This document shows, in pieces, positions 38,151 through 52,200 of a stretch of 64,000 bases of DNA. Under the pieces are notes generated by a model that was given only the letters and a program-made list of their open reading frames with translations, was not told the DNA's origin and ran no database searches. Where the stretch lies: assembly GCA_030522415.1 (NCBI GenBank), contig JAMASW010000047.1, positions 48,001 through 112,000 of the forward strand, read 5' to 3'. The stretch's first letter is position 1. Every line of letters begins with the position of its first letter. Source of the stretch: Channallabes apus (lineage: Eukaryota > Chordata > Actinopteri > Siluriformes > Clariidae). Position numbers and translations under genes: made by a program.

Positions 38151-41100
38151 GTTTTCTCACACAACTAATGGATAGTTATGTAAAACATGCAAAATGAGTT
38201 TATGTTTATTTTCCACAATGAGAATGTGAAAAAGAATAACAAAAAATAGTTTTTCAACATGTATGATAAAATGCATAAATTTTTGGGAAGGTATAATTTC
38301 TTTCTGGTTTACACAGCAGAAGGTGAGATAAAGCGTTTCCTGCGTTCTTAGCGCTTTCCGAGCTCAGGAAAGCGGTTTTCTCACACAACTAATGGATAGT
38401 TATGTAAAACATGCAAAATGAGTTTATGTTTATCTTTTACAATGAGAATGTGAGAAAGAATAACAAAAAATAGTTTTTCAACATGTATGATAAAATGCAT
38501 AAATTTTTGGGAAGGTATAATTTCTTTCTGGTTTACACAGCAGAAGGTGAGATAAAGCGTTTCCTGCGTTCTTAGCGCTTTCCGAGCTCAGGAAAGCGGT
38601 TTTCTCACACAACTAATGGATAGTTATGTAAAACATGCAAAATGAGTTTATGTTTTTCACAATGAGAATGTGAAAAAGAATAACAAAAAAGTTTTTCAAC
38701 TTGTATGATAAAATGCATAAATGTTTTGGAAAGTATAATTTCTTTCAGTTTTAGACAGCAGAAGGTGAGATGAAGCGTTTGCTGCGTTCTTAGCGCTGTC
38801 CGAGCTCAGGAAAGCTGTTTTCTCACACCACTAATGGATAGTTATGTAAAACATGGAAAATGAGTTCATGTTAATTTTTCACAATGAGAATGTGAAAAAG
38901 AATAACAAAAAAATAGTTTTTCAACATGTATGATAAAATGCATAAATGTTTTGGAAAGTATAATTTCTTTCAGTTTTAGACAGCAGAAGGTGAGATGAAG
39001 CGTTTGCTGCGTTCTTAGCGCTGTCCGAGCTCAGGAAAGCGGTTTTCTCACACAACCAATGGATAGTTATGTAAAACATGCAAAATGAGTTTATGTTTTT
39101 CACAATGAGAATGTGAAAAAGAATAAGAAAAGATGTATTTTTCAACATGTATGATAAAATCCATAAATGTTTTGGAAAGTATAATTTCTTTCAGTTTTAA
39201 ACAGCAGAAGGAGAGATAAAGCCTTTGCTGCGTTCTTAGCGCTGTCCGAGATCAGAAAAGCAGTTTTCTCACACAACTAATGGATAGTTATGTAAAACAT
39301 GGAAAATGAGTTTATGTTAATTTTTCACAATGAGAATGTGAAAAAAAATAACAAAAAAATAGTTTTTCAACATGTATGATAAAATGCATAAATGTTTTGG
39401 AAAGTATAATTCCATTCAGTTTTAGACAGCAGAAGGAGAGATGAAGCGTTTCCTGCGTTCTTAGCGCTTTCCGAGCTCAGGAAAGTGGTTTTCTCACACA
39501 ACTAATGGATAGTTATGTAAAACATGCAAACTGAGTTTATGTTTATCTTTTACAATGCGAATGTGAAAAAGAATAACAAAAATATAGTTTTTCAACATGT
39601 ATGATAAAATGCATAATTGTTTTGGAAAGTATAATTTCTTTCAGTTTTAGACAGCAGAAGGTGAGATAAAGCGTTTGCTGCGTTTTTAGCGCTGTCCGAG
39701 CTCAGTAAAGCGGTTTTCTCACACAACTAATGGATAGTTATGTAAAACATGCAAAATGAGTTTATGTTTATTTTTCACAATGAGAATGTGAAAAAGAATA
39801 AGAAAAGATGTGTTTTTCAACATGTATGATAAAATCCATAAATGTTTTGGAAAGTATAATTTCTTTCAGTTTTAGACAGCAGAAGGAGAGATAAAGCGTT
39901 TGCTGCGTTCTTAGAGCTGTCCGAGATCAGAAAAGCAGTTTTCTCACACAACTAATGGATAGTTATGTAAAACATGGAAAATGAGTTTATGTTAATTTTT
40001 CACAATGAGAATGTGAAAAAGAATAACAAAAAAATGTTTTTCAACATGTATGATAAAATGCATAAATTTTTGGGAAGGTATAATTTCTTTCAGTTTTAGA
40101 CAGCAGAAGGTGAGATAAAGCGTTTGCTGCGTTCTTAGCGCTGTCCGAGATCAGAAAAGCAGTTTTCTCACACAACTAATGGATAGTTAAGTAAAACATG
40201 CAAAATGAGTATATGTTTATTTTTCACAATGAGAATGTGAAAAAGAATAAGAAAAGATGTGTTTTTCAACATGTATGATAAAATCCATAAATGTTTTGGA
40301 AAGTATAATTTCTTTCAGTTTTAGACAGCAGAAGGAGAGATAAAGCGTTTGCTGCGTTCTTAGAGCTGTCCGAGATCAGAAAAGCAGTTTTCTCACACAA
40401 CTAATGGATAGTTATGTAAAACATGGAAAATGAGTTTATGTTAATTTTTCACAATGAGAATGTGAAAAAGAATAACAAAAAATTGTTTTTCAATATGTAT
40501 GATAAAATGCATAATTGTTTTGGAAAGTATAATTTCTTTCAGTTTTAGACAGCAGACGGTGAGATAAAGCGTTTGCTGCGTTCTTAGTGCTGTCCGAGCT
40601 CAGGAAAGCTGTTTTCTCACACAACTAATGGATAGTTATGTAAAACATGCAAAATGAGTTCATGTTTATTTTCCACAATGAGAATGTGAAAAAGAATAAC
40701 AAAAAATAGTTTTTCAACATGTATGATAAAATGCATAAATTTTTGGGAAGGTATAATTTCTTTCTGGTTTACACAGCAAGAAGGTGAGATAAACCGTTTC
40801 CTGCGTTCTTAGCGCTTTCCGAGCTCAGGAAAGCGGTTTTCTCACACAACTAATGGATAGTTATGTAAAACATGGAAAATGAGTTTATGTTAATTTTTCA
40901 CAATGAGAATGTGAAAAAGAATAACAAAAAAATAGTTTTTCAACATGTATGATAAAATGCATAAATGTTTTGGAAAGTATAATTCCATTCAGTTTTAGAC
41001 AGCAGAAGGAGAGATGAAGCGTTTCCTGCGTTCTTAGCGCTTTCCGAGCTCAGGAAAGCGGTTTTCTCACACAACTAATGGATAGTTATGTAAAACATGC

Positions 41101-44100
41101 AAACTGAGTTTATGTTTATCTTTTACAATGCGAATGTGAAAAAGAATAACAAAAATATAGTTTTTCAACATGTATGATAAAATGCATAATTGTTTTGGAA
41201 AGTATAATTTCTTTCAGTTTTAGACAGCAGAAGGTGAGATAAAGCGTTTGCTGCGTTTTTAGCGCTGTCCGAGCTCAGTAAAGCGGTTTTCTCACACAAC
41301 TAATGGATAGTTATGTAAAACATGCAAAATGAGTTTATGTTTACTTTTTACAATGAGAATGTGAAAAAGAATAACAAAAATATAGGTTTTCAACATGTAT
41401 GATAAAATGCATAATTGTTTTGGAAAGTATAATTTCTTTCAGTTTTAGACAGCAGAAGGTGAGATAAAGCGTTTGCTGCGGTCTTAGTGCTGTCCCAGCT
41501 CAGGAAAGCGGTTTTCTCACACAACTAATGGATAGTTATGTAAAACATGCAAAATGAGTTTATGTTTTTCACAATGAGAATGTGAAGAAGAATAACAAAA
41601 AAATAGTTTTTCAACTTGTATGATAAAATGCATAAATTTTTGGGAAGGTATAATTTCTTTCAGTTTTAGACAGCAGAAGGTGAGATAAAGCGTTTGCTGC
41701 GTTCTTAGCGCTGTCCGAGATCAGAAAAGCAGTTTTCTCACACAACTAATGGATAGTTAAGTAAAACATGCAAAATGAGTATATGTTTATTTTTCACAAT
41801 GAGAATGTGAAAAAGAATAAGAAAAGATGTGTTTTTCAACATGTATGATAAAATCCATAAATGTTTTGGAAAGTATAATTTCTTTCAGTTTTAGACAGCA
41901 GAAGGAGAGATAAAGCGTTTGCTGCGTTCTTAGAGCTGTCCGAGATCAGAAAAGCAGTTTTCTCACACAACTAATGGATAGTTATGTAAAACATGGAAAA
42001 TGAGTTTATGTTAATTTTTCACAATGAGAATGTGAAAAAGAATAACAAAAAATTGTTTTTCAACATGTATGATAAAATGGATAAATTTTTGGGAAGGTAT
42101 AATTTCTTTCAGTTTTAGACAGCAGAAGGTGAGATAAAGCGTTTGCTGCGTTCTTAGCGCTGTCCGAGATCAGAAAAGCAGTTTTCTCACACAACTAATG
42201 GATAGTTATGTAAAACATGGAAAATGAGTTTATGTTAATTTTTCACAATGAGAATGTGAAAAAGAATAACAAAAAATTGTTTTTCAACATGTATGATAAA
42301 ATGCATAAATGTTTTGGAAAGTATAATGTCTTTCAGTTTTAGACAGCAGAAGGTGAGATGAAGCGTTTGTTGCGTTCTTAGTGCTGTCCGAGCTCAGGAA
42401 AGCTGTTTTCTCACACAACTAATGGATAGTTATGTAAAACATGCAAAATGAGTTTATGTTTATTTTTCACAATGAGAATGTGAAAAAGAATAACAAAAAA
42501 TAGTTTTTCAACATGTATGATAAAATGGATAAATTTTTGGGAAGGTATAATTTCTTTCAGTTTTAGACAGCAGAAGGTGAGATAAAGCGTTTGGTGCGTT
42601 CTTAGCGCAGTCCGAGCTCAGGAATGCGGTTTTCTCACACAACTAATGGATAGTTATGTAAAACATGGAAAATGAGTTTATGTTAATTTTCCACAATGAG
42701 AATGTGAAAAAGAATAACAAAAAATAGTTTTTCAACATGTATGATAAAATGCATAAATTTTTGGGAAGGTATAATTTCTTTCTGGTTTACACAGCAAGAA
42801 GGTGAGATAAAGCGTTTCCTGCGTTCTTAGCGCTTTCCGAGCTCAGGAAAGCGGTTTTCTCACACAACTAATGGATAGTTATGTAAAACATGGAAAATGA
42901 GTTTATGTTAATTTTTCACAATGAGAATGTGAAAAAGAATAACAAAAAAATAGTTTTTCAACATGTATGATAAAATGCATAAATGTTTTGGAAAGTATAA
43001 TTCCATTCAGTTTTAGACAGCAGAAGGAGAGATGAAGCGTTTCCTGCGTTCTTAGCGCTTTCCGAGCTCAGGAAAGCGGTTTTCTCACACAACTAATGGA
43101 TAGTTATGTAAAACATGCAAACTGAGTTTATGTTTATCTTTTACAATGCGAATGTGAAAAAGAATAACAAAAATATAGTTTTTCAACATGTATGATAAAA
43201 TGCATAATTGTTTTGGAAAGTATAATTTCTTTCAGTTTTAGACAGCAGAAGGTGAGATAAAGCGTTTGCTGCGGTCTTAGTGCTGTCCCAGCTCAGGAAA
43301 GCGGTTTTCTCACACAACTAATGGATAGTTATGTAAAACATGCAAAATGAGTTTATGTTTTTCACAATGAGAATGTGAAGAAGAATAACAAAAAAATAGT
43401 TTTTCAACTTGTATGATAAAATGCATAAATTTTTGGGAAGGTATAATTTCTTTCAGTTTTAGACAGCAGAAGGTGAGATAAAGCGTTTGCTGCGTTCTTA
43501 GCGCTGTCCGAGATCAGAAAAGCAGTTTTCTCACACAACTAATGGATAGTTAAGTAAAACATGCAAAATGAGTATATGTTTATTTTTCACAATGAGAATG
43601 TGAAAAAGAATAAGAAAAGATGTGTTTTTCAACATGTATGATAAAATCCATAAATGTTTTGGAAAGTATAATTTCTTTCAGTTTTAGACAGCAGAAGGAG
43701 AGATAAAGCGTTTGCTGCGTTCTTAGAGCTGTCCGAGATCAGAAAAGCAGTTTTCTCACACAACTAATGGATAGTTATGTAAAACATGGAAAATGAGTTT
43801 ATGTTAATTTTTCACAATGAGAATGTGAAAAAGAATAACAAAAAATTGTTTTTCAACATGTATGATAAAATGGATAAATTTTTGGGAAGGTATAATTTCT
43901 TTCAGTTTTAGACAGCAGAAGGTGAGATAAAGCGTTTGCTGCGTTCTTAGCGCTGTCCGAGATCAGAAAAGCAGTTTTCTCACACAACTAATGGATAGTT
44001 ATGTAAAACATGGAAAATGAGTTTATGTTAATTTTTCACAATGAGAATGTGAAAAAGAATAAGAAAAGATGTGTTTTTCAACATGTATGATAAAATCCAT

Positions 44101-47100
44101 AAATGTTTTGGAAAGTATAATTTCTTTCAGTTTTAGACAGCAGAAGGAGAGATAAAGCGTTTGCTGCGTTCTTAGAGCTGTCCGAGATCAGAAAAGCAGT
44201 TTTCTCACACAACTAATGGATAGTTATGTAAAACATGGAAAATGAGTTTATGTTAATTTTTCACAATGAGAATGTGAAAAAGAATAACAAAAAAATAGTT
44301 TTTCAACATGTATGATAAAATGCATAAATGTTTTGGAAAGTATAATGTCTTTCAGTTTTAGACAGCAGAAGGTGAGATGAAGCGTTTGTTGCGTTCTTAG
44401 TGCTGTCCGAGCTCAGGAAAGCTGTTTTCTCACACAACTAATGGATAGTTATGTAAAACATGCAAAATGAGTTTATGTTTATTTTTCACAATGAGAATGT
44501 GAAAAAGAATAACAAAAAATAGTTTTTCAACATGTATGATAAAATGGATAAATTTTTGGGAAGGTATAATTTCTTTCAGTTTTAGACAGCAGAAGGTGAG
44601 ATAAAGCGTTTGGTGCGTTCTTAGCGCAGTCCGAGCTCAGGAATGCGGTTTTCTCACACAACTAATGGATAGTTATGTAAAACATGGAAAATGAGTTTAT
44701 GTTAATTTTTCACAATGAGAATGTGAAAAAGAATAACAAAAAAATAGTTTTTCAACATGTATGATAAAATGCATAAATGTTTTGGAAAGTATAATGTCTT
44801 TCAGTTTTAGACAGCAGAAGGTGAGATGAAGCGTTTGTTGCGTTCTTAGTGCTGTCCGAGCTCAGGAAAGCTGTTTTCTCACACAACTAATGGATAGTTA
44901 TGTAAAACATGCAAAATGAGTTTATGTTTATTTTTCACAATGAGAATGTGAAAAAGAATAACAAAAAATAGTTTTTCAACATGTATGATAAAATGCATAA
45001 ATTTTTGGGAAGGTATAATTTCTTTCAGTTTTAGACAGCAGAAGGTGAGATAAAGCGTTTGGTGCGTTCTTAGCGCAGTCCGAGCTCAGGAATGCGGTTT
45101 TCTCACACAACTAATGGATAGTTATGTAATACATGCAAAATGAGTTTATGTTTTTCACAATGAGAATGTGAAAAAGAATAACAAAAAAGTTTTTCAACTT
45201 GTATGATAAAATGCATAAATTTTTGGGAAGGTATAATTTCTTTCAGTTTTAGACAGCAGAAGGTGAGATAAAGCGTTTGCTGCGTTCTTAGCGCTGTCCG
45301 AGATCAGAAAAGCAGTTTTCTCACACAACTAATGGATAGTTATGTAAAACATGGAAAATGAGTTTATGTTAATTTTTCACAATGAGAATGTGAAAAAGAA
45401 TAACAAAAAATTGTTTTTCAACATGTATGATAAAATGCATAATTGTTTTGGAAAGTATAATTTCTTTCAGTTTTAGAATGTGAAAAAGAATAAGAAAAGA
45501 TGTGTTTTTCAACATGTATGATAAAATCCATAAATGTTTTGGAAAGTATAATTTCTTTCAGTTTTAGACAGCAGAAGGAGAGATAAAGCGTTTGCTGCGT
45601 TCTTAGAGCTGTCCGAGATCAGAAAAGCAGTTTTCTCACACAACTAATGGATAGTTATGTAAAACATGGAAAATGAGTTTATGTTAATTTTTCACAATGA
45701 GAATGTGAAAAAGAATAACAAAAAATTGTTTTTCAACATGTATGATAAAATGCATAAATTTTTGGGAAGGTATAATTTCTTTCAGTTTTAGACAGCAGAA
45801 GGTGAGATAAAGCGTTTGCTGCGTTCTTAGCGCTGTCCGAGATCAGAAAAGCAGTTTTCTCACACAACTAATGGATAGTTAAGTAAAACATGCAAAATGA
45901 GTATATGTTTATTTTTCACAATGAGAATGTGAAAAAGAATAAGAAAAGATGTGTTTTTCAACATGTATGATAAAATCCATAAATGTTTTGGAAAGTATAA
46001 TTTCTTTCAGTTTTAGACAGCAGAAGGAGAGATAAAGCGTTTGCTGCGTTCTTAGAGCTGTCCGAGATCAGAAAAGCAGTTTTCTCACACAACTAATGGA
46101 TAGTTATGTAAAACATGGAAAATGAGTTTATGTTAATTTTTCACAATGAGAATGTGAAAAAGAATAACAAAAAATTGTTTTTCAACATGTATGATAAAAT
46201 GCATAATTGTTTTGGAAAGTATAATTTCTTTCAGTTTTAGACAGCAGACGGTGAGATAAAGCGTTTGCTGCGTTCTTAGTGCTGTCCGAGCTCAGGAAAG
46301 CTGTTTTCTCACACAACTAATGGATAGTTATGTAAAACATGCAAAATGAGTTCATGTTTATTTTCCACAATGAGAATGTGAAAAAGAATAACAAAAAATA
46401 GTTTTTCAACATGTATGATAAAATGCATAAATTTTTGGGAAGGTATAATTTCTTTCTGGTTTACACAGCAAGAAGGTGAGATAAACCGTTTCCTGCGTTC
46501 TTAGCGCTTTCCGAGCTCAGGAAAGCGGTTTTCTCACACAACTAATGGATAGTTATGTAAAACATGGAAAATGAGTTTATGTTAATTTTTCACAATGAGA
46601 ATGTGAAAAAGAATAACAAAAAAATAGTTTTTCAACATGTATGATAAAATGCATAAATGTTTTGGAAAGTATAATTCCATTCAGTTTTAGACAGCAGAAG
46701 GAGAGATGAAGCGTTTCCTGCGTTCTTAGCGCTTTCCGAGCTCAGGAAAGCGGTTTTCTCACACAACTAATGGATAGTTATGTAAAACATGCAAACTGAG
46801 TTTATGTTTATCTTTTACAATGCGAATGTGAAAAAGAATAACAAAAATATAGTTTTTCAACATGTATGATAAAATGCATAATTGTTTTGGAAAGTATAAT
46901 TTCTTTCAGTTTTAGACAGCAGAAGGTGAGATAAAGCGTTTGCTGCGTTTTTAGCGCTGTCCGAGCTCAGTAAAGCGGTTTTCTCACACAACTAATGGAT
47001 AGTTATGTAAAACATGCAAAATGAGTTTATGTTTACTTTTTACAATGAGAATGTGAAAAAGAATAACAAAAATATAGGTTTTCAACATGTATGATAAAAT

Positions 47101-49221
47101 GCATAATTGTTTTGGAAAGTATAATTTCTTTCAGTTTTAGACAGCAGAAGGTGAGATAAAGCGTTTGCTGCGGTCTTAGTGCTGTCCCAGCTCAGGAAAG
47201 CGGTTTTCTCACACAACTAATGGATAGTTATGTAAAACATGCAAAATGAGTTTATGTTTTTCACAATGAGAATGTGAAGAAGAATAACAAAAAAATAGTT
47301 TTTCAACTTGTATGATAAAATGCATAAATTTTTGGGAAGGTATAATTTCTTTCAGTTTTAGACAGCAGAAGGTGAGATAAAGCGTTTGCTGCGTTCTTAG
47401 CGCTGTCCGAGATCAGAAAAGCAGTTTTCTCACACAACTAATGGATAGTTAAGTAAAACATGCAAAATGAGTATATGTTTATTTTTCACAATGAGAATGT
47501 GAAAAAGAATAAGAAAAGATGTGTTTTTCAACATGTATGATAAAATCCATAAATGTTTTGGAAAGTATAATTTCTTTCAGTTTTAGACAGCAGAAGGAGA
47601 GATAAAGCGTTTGCTGCGTTCTTAGAGCTGTCCGAGATCAGAAAAGCAGTTTTCTCACACAACTAATGGATAGTTATGTAAAACATGGAAAATGAGTTTA
47701 TGTTAATTTTTCACAATGAGAATGTGAAAAAGAATAACAAAAAATTGTTTTTCAACATGTATGATAAAATGGATAAATTTTTGGGAAGGTATAATTTCTT
47801 TCAGTTTTAGACAGCAGAAGGTGAGATAAAGCGTTTGCTGCGTTCTTAGCGCTGTCCGAGATCAGAAAAGCAGTTTTCTCACACAACTAATGGATAGTTA
47901 TGTAAAACATGGAAAATGAGTTTATGTTAATTTTTCACAATGAGAATGTGAAAAAGAATAAGAAAAGATGTGTTTTTCAACATGTATGATAAAATCCATA
48001 AATGTTTTGGAAAGTATAATTTCTTTCAGTTTTAGACAGCAGAAGGAGAGATAAAGCGTTTGCTGCGTTCTTAGAGCTGTCCGAGATCAGAAAAGCAGTT
48101 TTCTCACACAACTAATGGATAGTTATGTAAAACATGGAAAATGAGTTTATGTTAATTTTTCACAATGAGAATGTGAAAAAGAATAACAAAAAAATAGTTT
48201 TTCAACATGTATGATAAAATGCATAAATGTTTTGGAAAGTATAATGTCTTTCAGTTTTAGACAGCAGAAGGTGAGATGAAGCGTTTGTTGCGTTCTTAGT
48301 GCTGTCCGAGCTCAGGAAAGCTGTTTTCTCACACAACTAATGGATAGTTATGTAAAACATGCAAAATGAGTTTATGTTTATTTTTCACAATGAGAATGTG
48401 AAAAAGAATAACAAAAAATAGTTTTTCAACATGTATGATAAAATGGATAAATTTTTGGGAAGGTATAATTTCTTTCAGTTTTAGACAGCAGAAGGTGAGA
48501 TAAAGCGTTTGGTGCGTTCTTAGCGCAGTCCGAGCTCAGGAATGCGGTTTTCTCACACAACTAATGGATAGTTATGTAAAACATGGAAAATGAGTTTATG
48601 TTAATTTTTCACAATGAGAATGTGAAAAAGAATAACAAAAAAATAGTTTTTCAACATGTATGATAAAATGCATAAATGTTTTGGAAAGTATAATGTCTTT
48701 CAGTTTTAGACAGCAGAAGGTGAGATGAAGCGTTTGTTGCGTTCTTAGTGCTGTCCGAGCTCAGGAAAGCTGTTTTCTCACACAACTAATGGATAGTTAT
48801 GTAAAACATGGAAAATGAGTTTATGTTAATTTTTCACAATGAGAATGTGAAAAAGAATAACAAAAAAATAGTTTTTCAACATGTATGATAAAATGCATAA
48901 ATGTTTTGGAAAGTATAATTCCATTCAGTTTTAGACAGCAGAAGGAGAGATGAAGCGTTTCCTGCGTTCTTAGCGCTTTCCGAGCTCAGGAAAGCGGTTT
49001 TCTCACACAACTAATGGATAGTTATGTAAAACATGCAAACTGAGTTTATGTTTATCTTTTACAATGCGAATGTGAAAAAGAATAACAAAAATATAGTTTT
49101 TCAACATGTATGATAAAATGCATAATTGTTTTGGAAAGTATAATTTCTTTCAGTTTTAGACAGCAGAAGGTGAGATAAAGCGTTTGCTGCGTTTTTAGCG
49201 CTGTCCGAGCTCAGTAAAGCG
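38151..49221. repeat. ~11-kb superblock, copy 1 (11,071 bp)
   Basis: The first superblock begins where the match to 49222 starts (38150 t against 49221 g). From 38151 to 39770 the offset is 11,071 bp. It then shifts to 11,296, 11,520, 10,851 and finally 10,849 bp as monomers are gained or lost in copy 2. Inside it are two further related sub-blocks, each marked by the cagcaagaagg spelling followed by aaaccgtttcc, at 40771 and 46463, 5692 bp apart. A third marker with aaagc lies at 42791. Differences seen include 39345 (a for g) and 39486 (t for c). Confidence 0.87.
45303..45617 (+). repeat. Chimeric 315-bp monomer, copy 1
   Basis: Normal monomers are 218-225 bp; this one is 315 bp. At 45471-45480 the sequence runs ttttaga straight into atgtgaaaaag, jumping back about 91 bp within the unit. 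The shared bases aga are present at both parental sites (ttttaga-cagcag and atgaga-atgtg), giving a 3-bp microhomology junction. It can be read as a 91-bp partial duplication, or as a ~133-bp deletion across two monomers. Confidence 0.88.
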
Positions 49222-52200
49222 GTTTTCTCACACAACTAATGGATAGTTATGTAAAACATGCAAAATGAGTTTATGTTTATTTTCCACAATGAGAATGTGA
49301 AAAAGAATAACAAAAAATAGTTTTTCAACATGTATGATAAAATGCATAAATTTTTGGGAAGGTATAATTTCTTTCTGGTTTACACAGCAGAAGGTGAGAT
49401 AAAGCGTTTCCTGCGTTCTTAGCGCTTTCCGAGCTCAGGAAAGCGGTTTTCTCACACAACTAATGGATAGTTATGTAAAACATGCAAAATGAGTTTATGT
49501 TTATCTTTTACAATGAGAATGTGAGAAAGAATAACAAAAAATAGTTTTTCAACATGTATGATAAAATGCATAAATTTTTGGGAAGGTATAATTTCTTTCT
49601 GGTTTACACAGCAGAAGGTGAGATAAAGCGTTTCCTGCGTTCTTAGCGCTTTCCGAGCTCAGGAAAGCGGTTTTCTCACACAACTAATGGATAGTTATGT
49701 AAAACATGCAAAATGAGTTTATGTTTTTCACAATGAGAATGTGAAAAAGAATAACAAAAAAGTTTTTCAACTTGTATGATAAAATGCATAAATGTTTTGG
49801 AAAGTATAATTTCTTTCAGTTTTAGACAGCAGAAGGTGAGATGAAGCGTTTGCTGCGTTCTTAGCGCTGTCCGAGCTCAGGAAAGCTGTTTTCTCACACC
49901 ACTAATGGATAGTTATGTAAAACATGGAAAATGAGTTCATGTTAATTTTTCACAATGAGAATGTGAAAAAGAATAACAAAAAAATAGTTTTTCAACATGT
50001 ATGATAAAATGCATAAATGTTTTGGAAAGTATAATTTCTTTCAGTTTTAGACAGCAGAAGGTGAGATGAAGCGTTTGCTGCGTTCTTAGCGCTGTCCGAG
50101 CTCAGGAAAGCGGTTTTCTCACACAACCAATGGATAGTTATGTAAAACATGCAAAATGAGTTTATGTTTTTCACAATGAGAATGTGAAAAAGAATAAGAA
50201 AAGATGTATTTTTCAACATGTATGATAAAATCCATAAATGTTTTGGAAAGTATAATTTCTTTCAGTTTTAAACAGCAGAAGGAGAGATAAAGCCTTTGAT
50301 GCGTTCTTAGCGCTGTCCGAGATCAGAAAAGCAGTTTTCTCACACAACTAATGGATAGTTATGTAAAACATGGAAAATGAGTTTATGTTAATTTTTCACA
50401 ATGAGAATGTGAAAAAGAATAACAAAAAAATAGTTTTTCAACATGTATGATAAAATGCATAAATGTTTTGGAAAGTATAATTCCATTCAGTTTTAGACAG
50501 CAGAAGGAGAGATGAAGCGTTTCCTGCGTTCTTAGCGCTTTCCGAGCTCAGGAAAGCGGTTTTCTCACACAACTAATGGATAGTTATGTAAAACATGCAA
50601 ACTGAGTTTATGTTTATCTTTTACAATGCGAATGTGAAAAAGAATAACAAAAATATAGTTTTTCAACATGTATGATAAAATGCATAATTGTTTTGGAAAG
50701 TATAATTTCTTTCAGTTTTAGACAGCAGAAGGTGAGATAAAGCGTTTGCTGCGTTTTTAGCGCTGTCCGAGCTCAGTAAAGCGGTTTTCTCACACAACTA
50801 ATGGATAGTTATGTAAAACATGCAAAATGAGTTTATGTTTACTTTTTACAATGAGAATGTGAAAAAGAATAACAAAAATATAGGTTTTCAACATGTATGA
50901 TAAAATGCATAATTGTTTTGGAAAGTATAATTTCTTTCAGTTTTAGACAGCAGAAGGTGAGATAAAGCGTTTGCTGCGGTCTTAGTGCTGTCCCAGCTCA
51001 GGAAAGCGGTTTTCTCACACAACTAATGGATAGTTATGTAAAACATGCAAAATGAGTATATGTTTATTTTTCACAATGAGAATGTGAAAAAGAATAAGAA
51101 AAGATGTGTTTTTCAACATGTATGATAAAATCCATAAATGTTTTGGAAAGTATAATTTCTTTCAGTTTTAGACAGCAGAAGGAGAGATAAAGCGTTTGCT
51201 GCGTTCTTAGAGCTGTCCGAGATCAGAAAAGCAGTTTTCTCACACAACTAATGGATAGTTATGTAAAACATGGAAAATGAGTTTATGTTAATTTTTCACA
51301 ATGAGAATGTGAAAAAGAATAACAAAAAAATGTTTTTCAACATGTATGATAAAATGCATAAATTTTTGGGAAGGTATAATTTCTTTCAGTTTTAGACAGC
51401 AGAAGGTGAGATAAAGCGTTTGCTGCGTTCTTAGCGCTGTCCGAGATCAGAAAAGCAGTTTTCTCACACAACTAATGGATAGTTAAGTAAAACATGCAAA
51501 ATGAGTATATGTTTATTTTTCACAATGAGAATGTGAAAAAGAATAAGAAAAGATGTGTTTTTCAACATGTATGATAAAATCCATAAATGTTTTGGAAAGT
51601 ATAATTTCTTTCAGTTTTAGACAGCAGAAGGAGAGATAAAGCGTTTGCTGCGTTCTTAGAGCTGTCCGAGATCAGAAAAGCAGTTTTCTCACACAACTAA
51701 TGGATAGTTATGTAAAACATGGAAAATGAGTTTATGTTAATTTTTCACAATGAGAATGTGAAAAAGAATAACAAAAAATTGTTTTTCAACATGTATGATA
51801 AAATGCATAATTGTTTTGGAAAGTATAATTTCTTTCAGTTTTAGACAGCAGACGGTGAGATAAAGCGTTTGCTGCGTTCTTAGTGCTGTCCGAGCTCAGG
51901 AAAGCTGTTTTCTCACACAACTAATGGATAGTTATGTAAAACATGCAAAATGAGTTCATGTTTATTTTCCACAATGAGAATGTGAAAAAGAATAACAAAA
52001 AATAGTTTTTCAACATGTATGATAAAATGCATAAATTTTTGGGAAGGTATAATTTCTTTCTGGTTTACACAGCAAGAAGGTGAGATAAACCGTTTCCTGC
52101 GTTCTTAGCGCTTTCCGAGCTCAGGAAAGCGGTTTTCTCACACAACTAATGGATAGTTATGTAAAACATGGAAAATTAGTTTATGTTAATTTTTCACAAT

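Noticed and set aside
38921..39148. 75-codon minus-strand open frame as a gene
   Set aside because: It lies wholly within satellite and is open only because a stop is lost in one monomer variant. It has no domain, and nothing suggests selection on it.
40771..40790. Target-site duplication or insertion at cagcaagaagg
   Set aside because: It is a single-base insertion in cagcagaagg, found at several copies at block spacing. There is no inserted element.
49992..50219. Identical 75-codon minus-strand frame as a second gene copy
   Set aside because: It is the same accidental frame duplicated 11,071 bp away with the superblock. Identity reflects recent duplication, not conservation.
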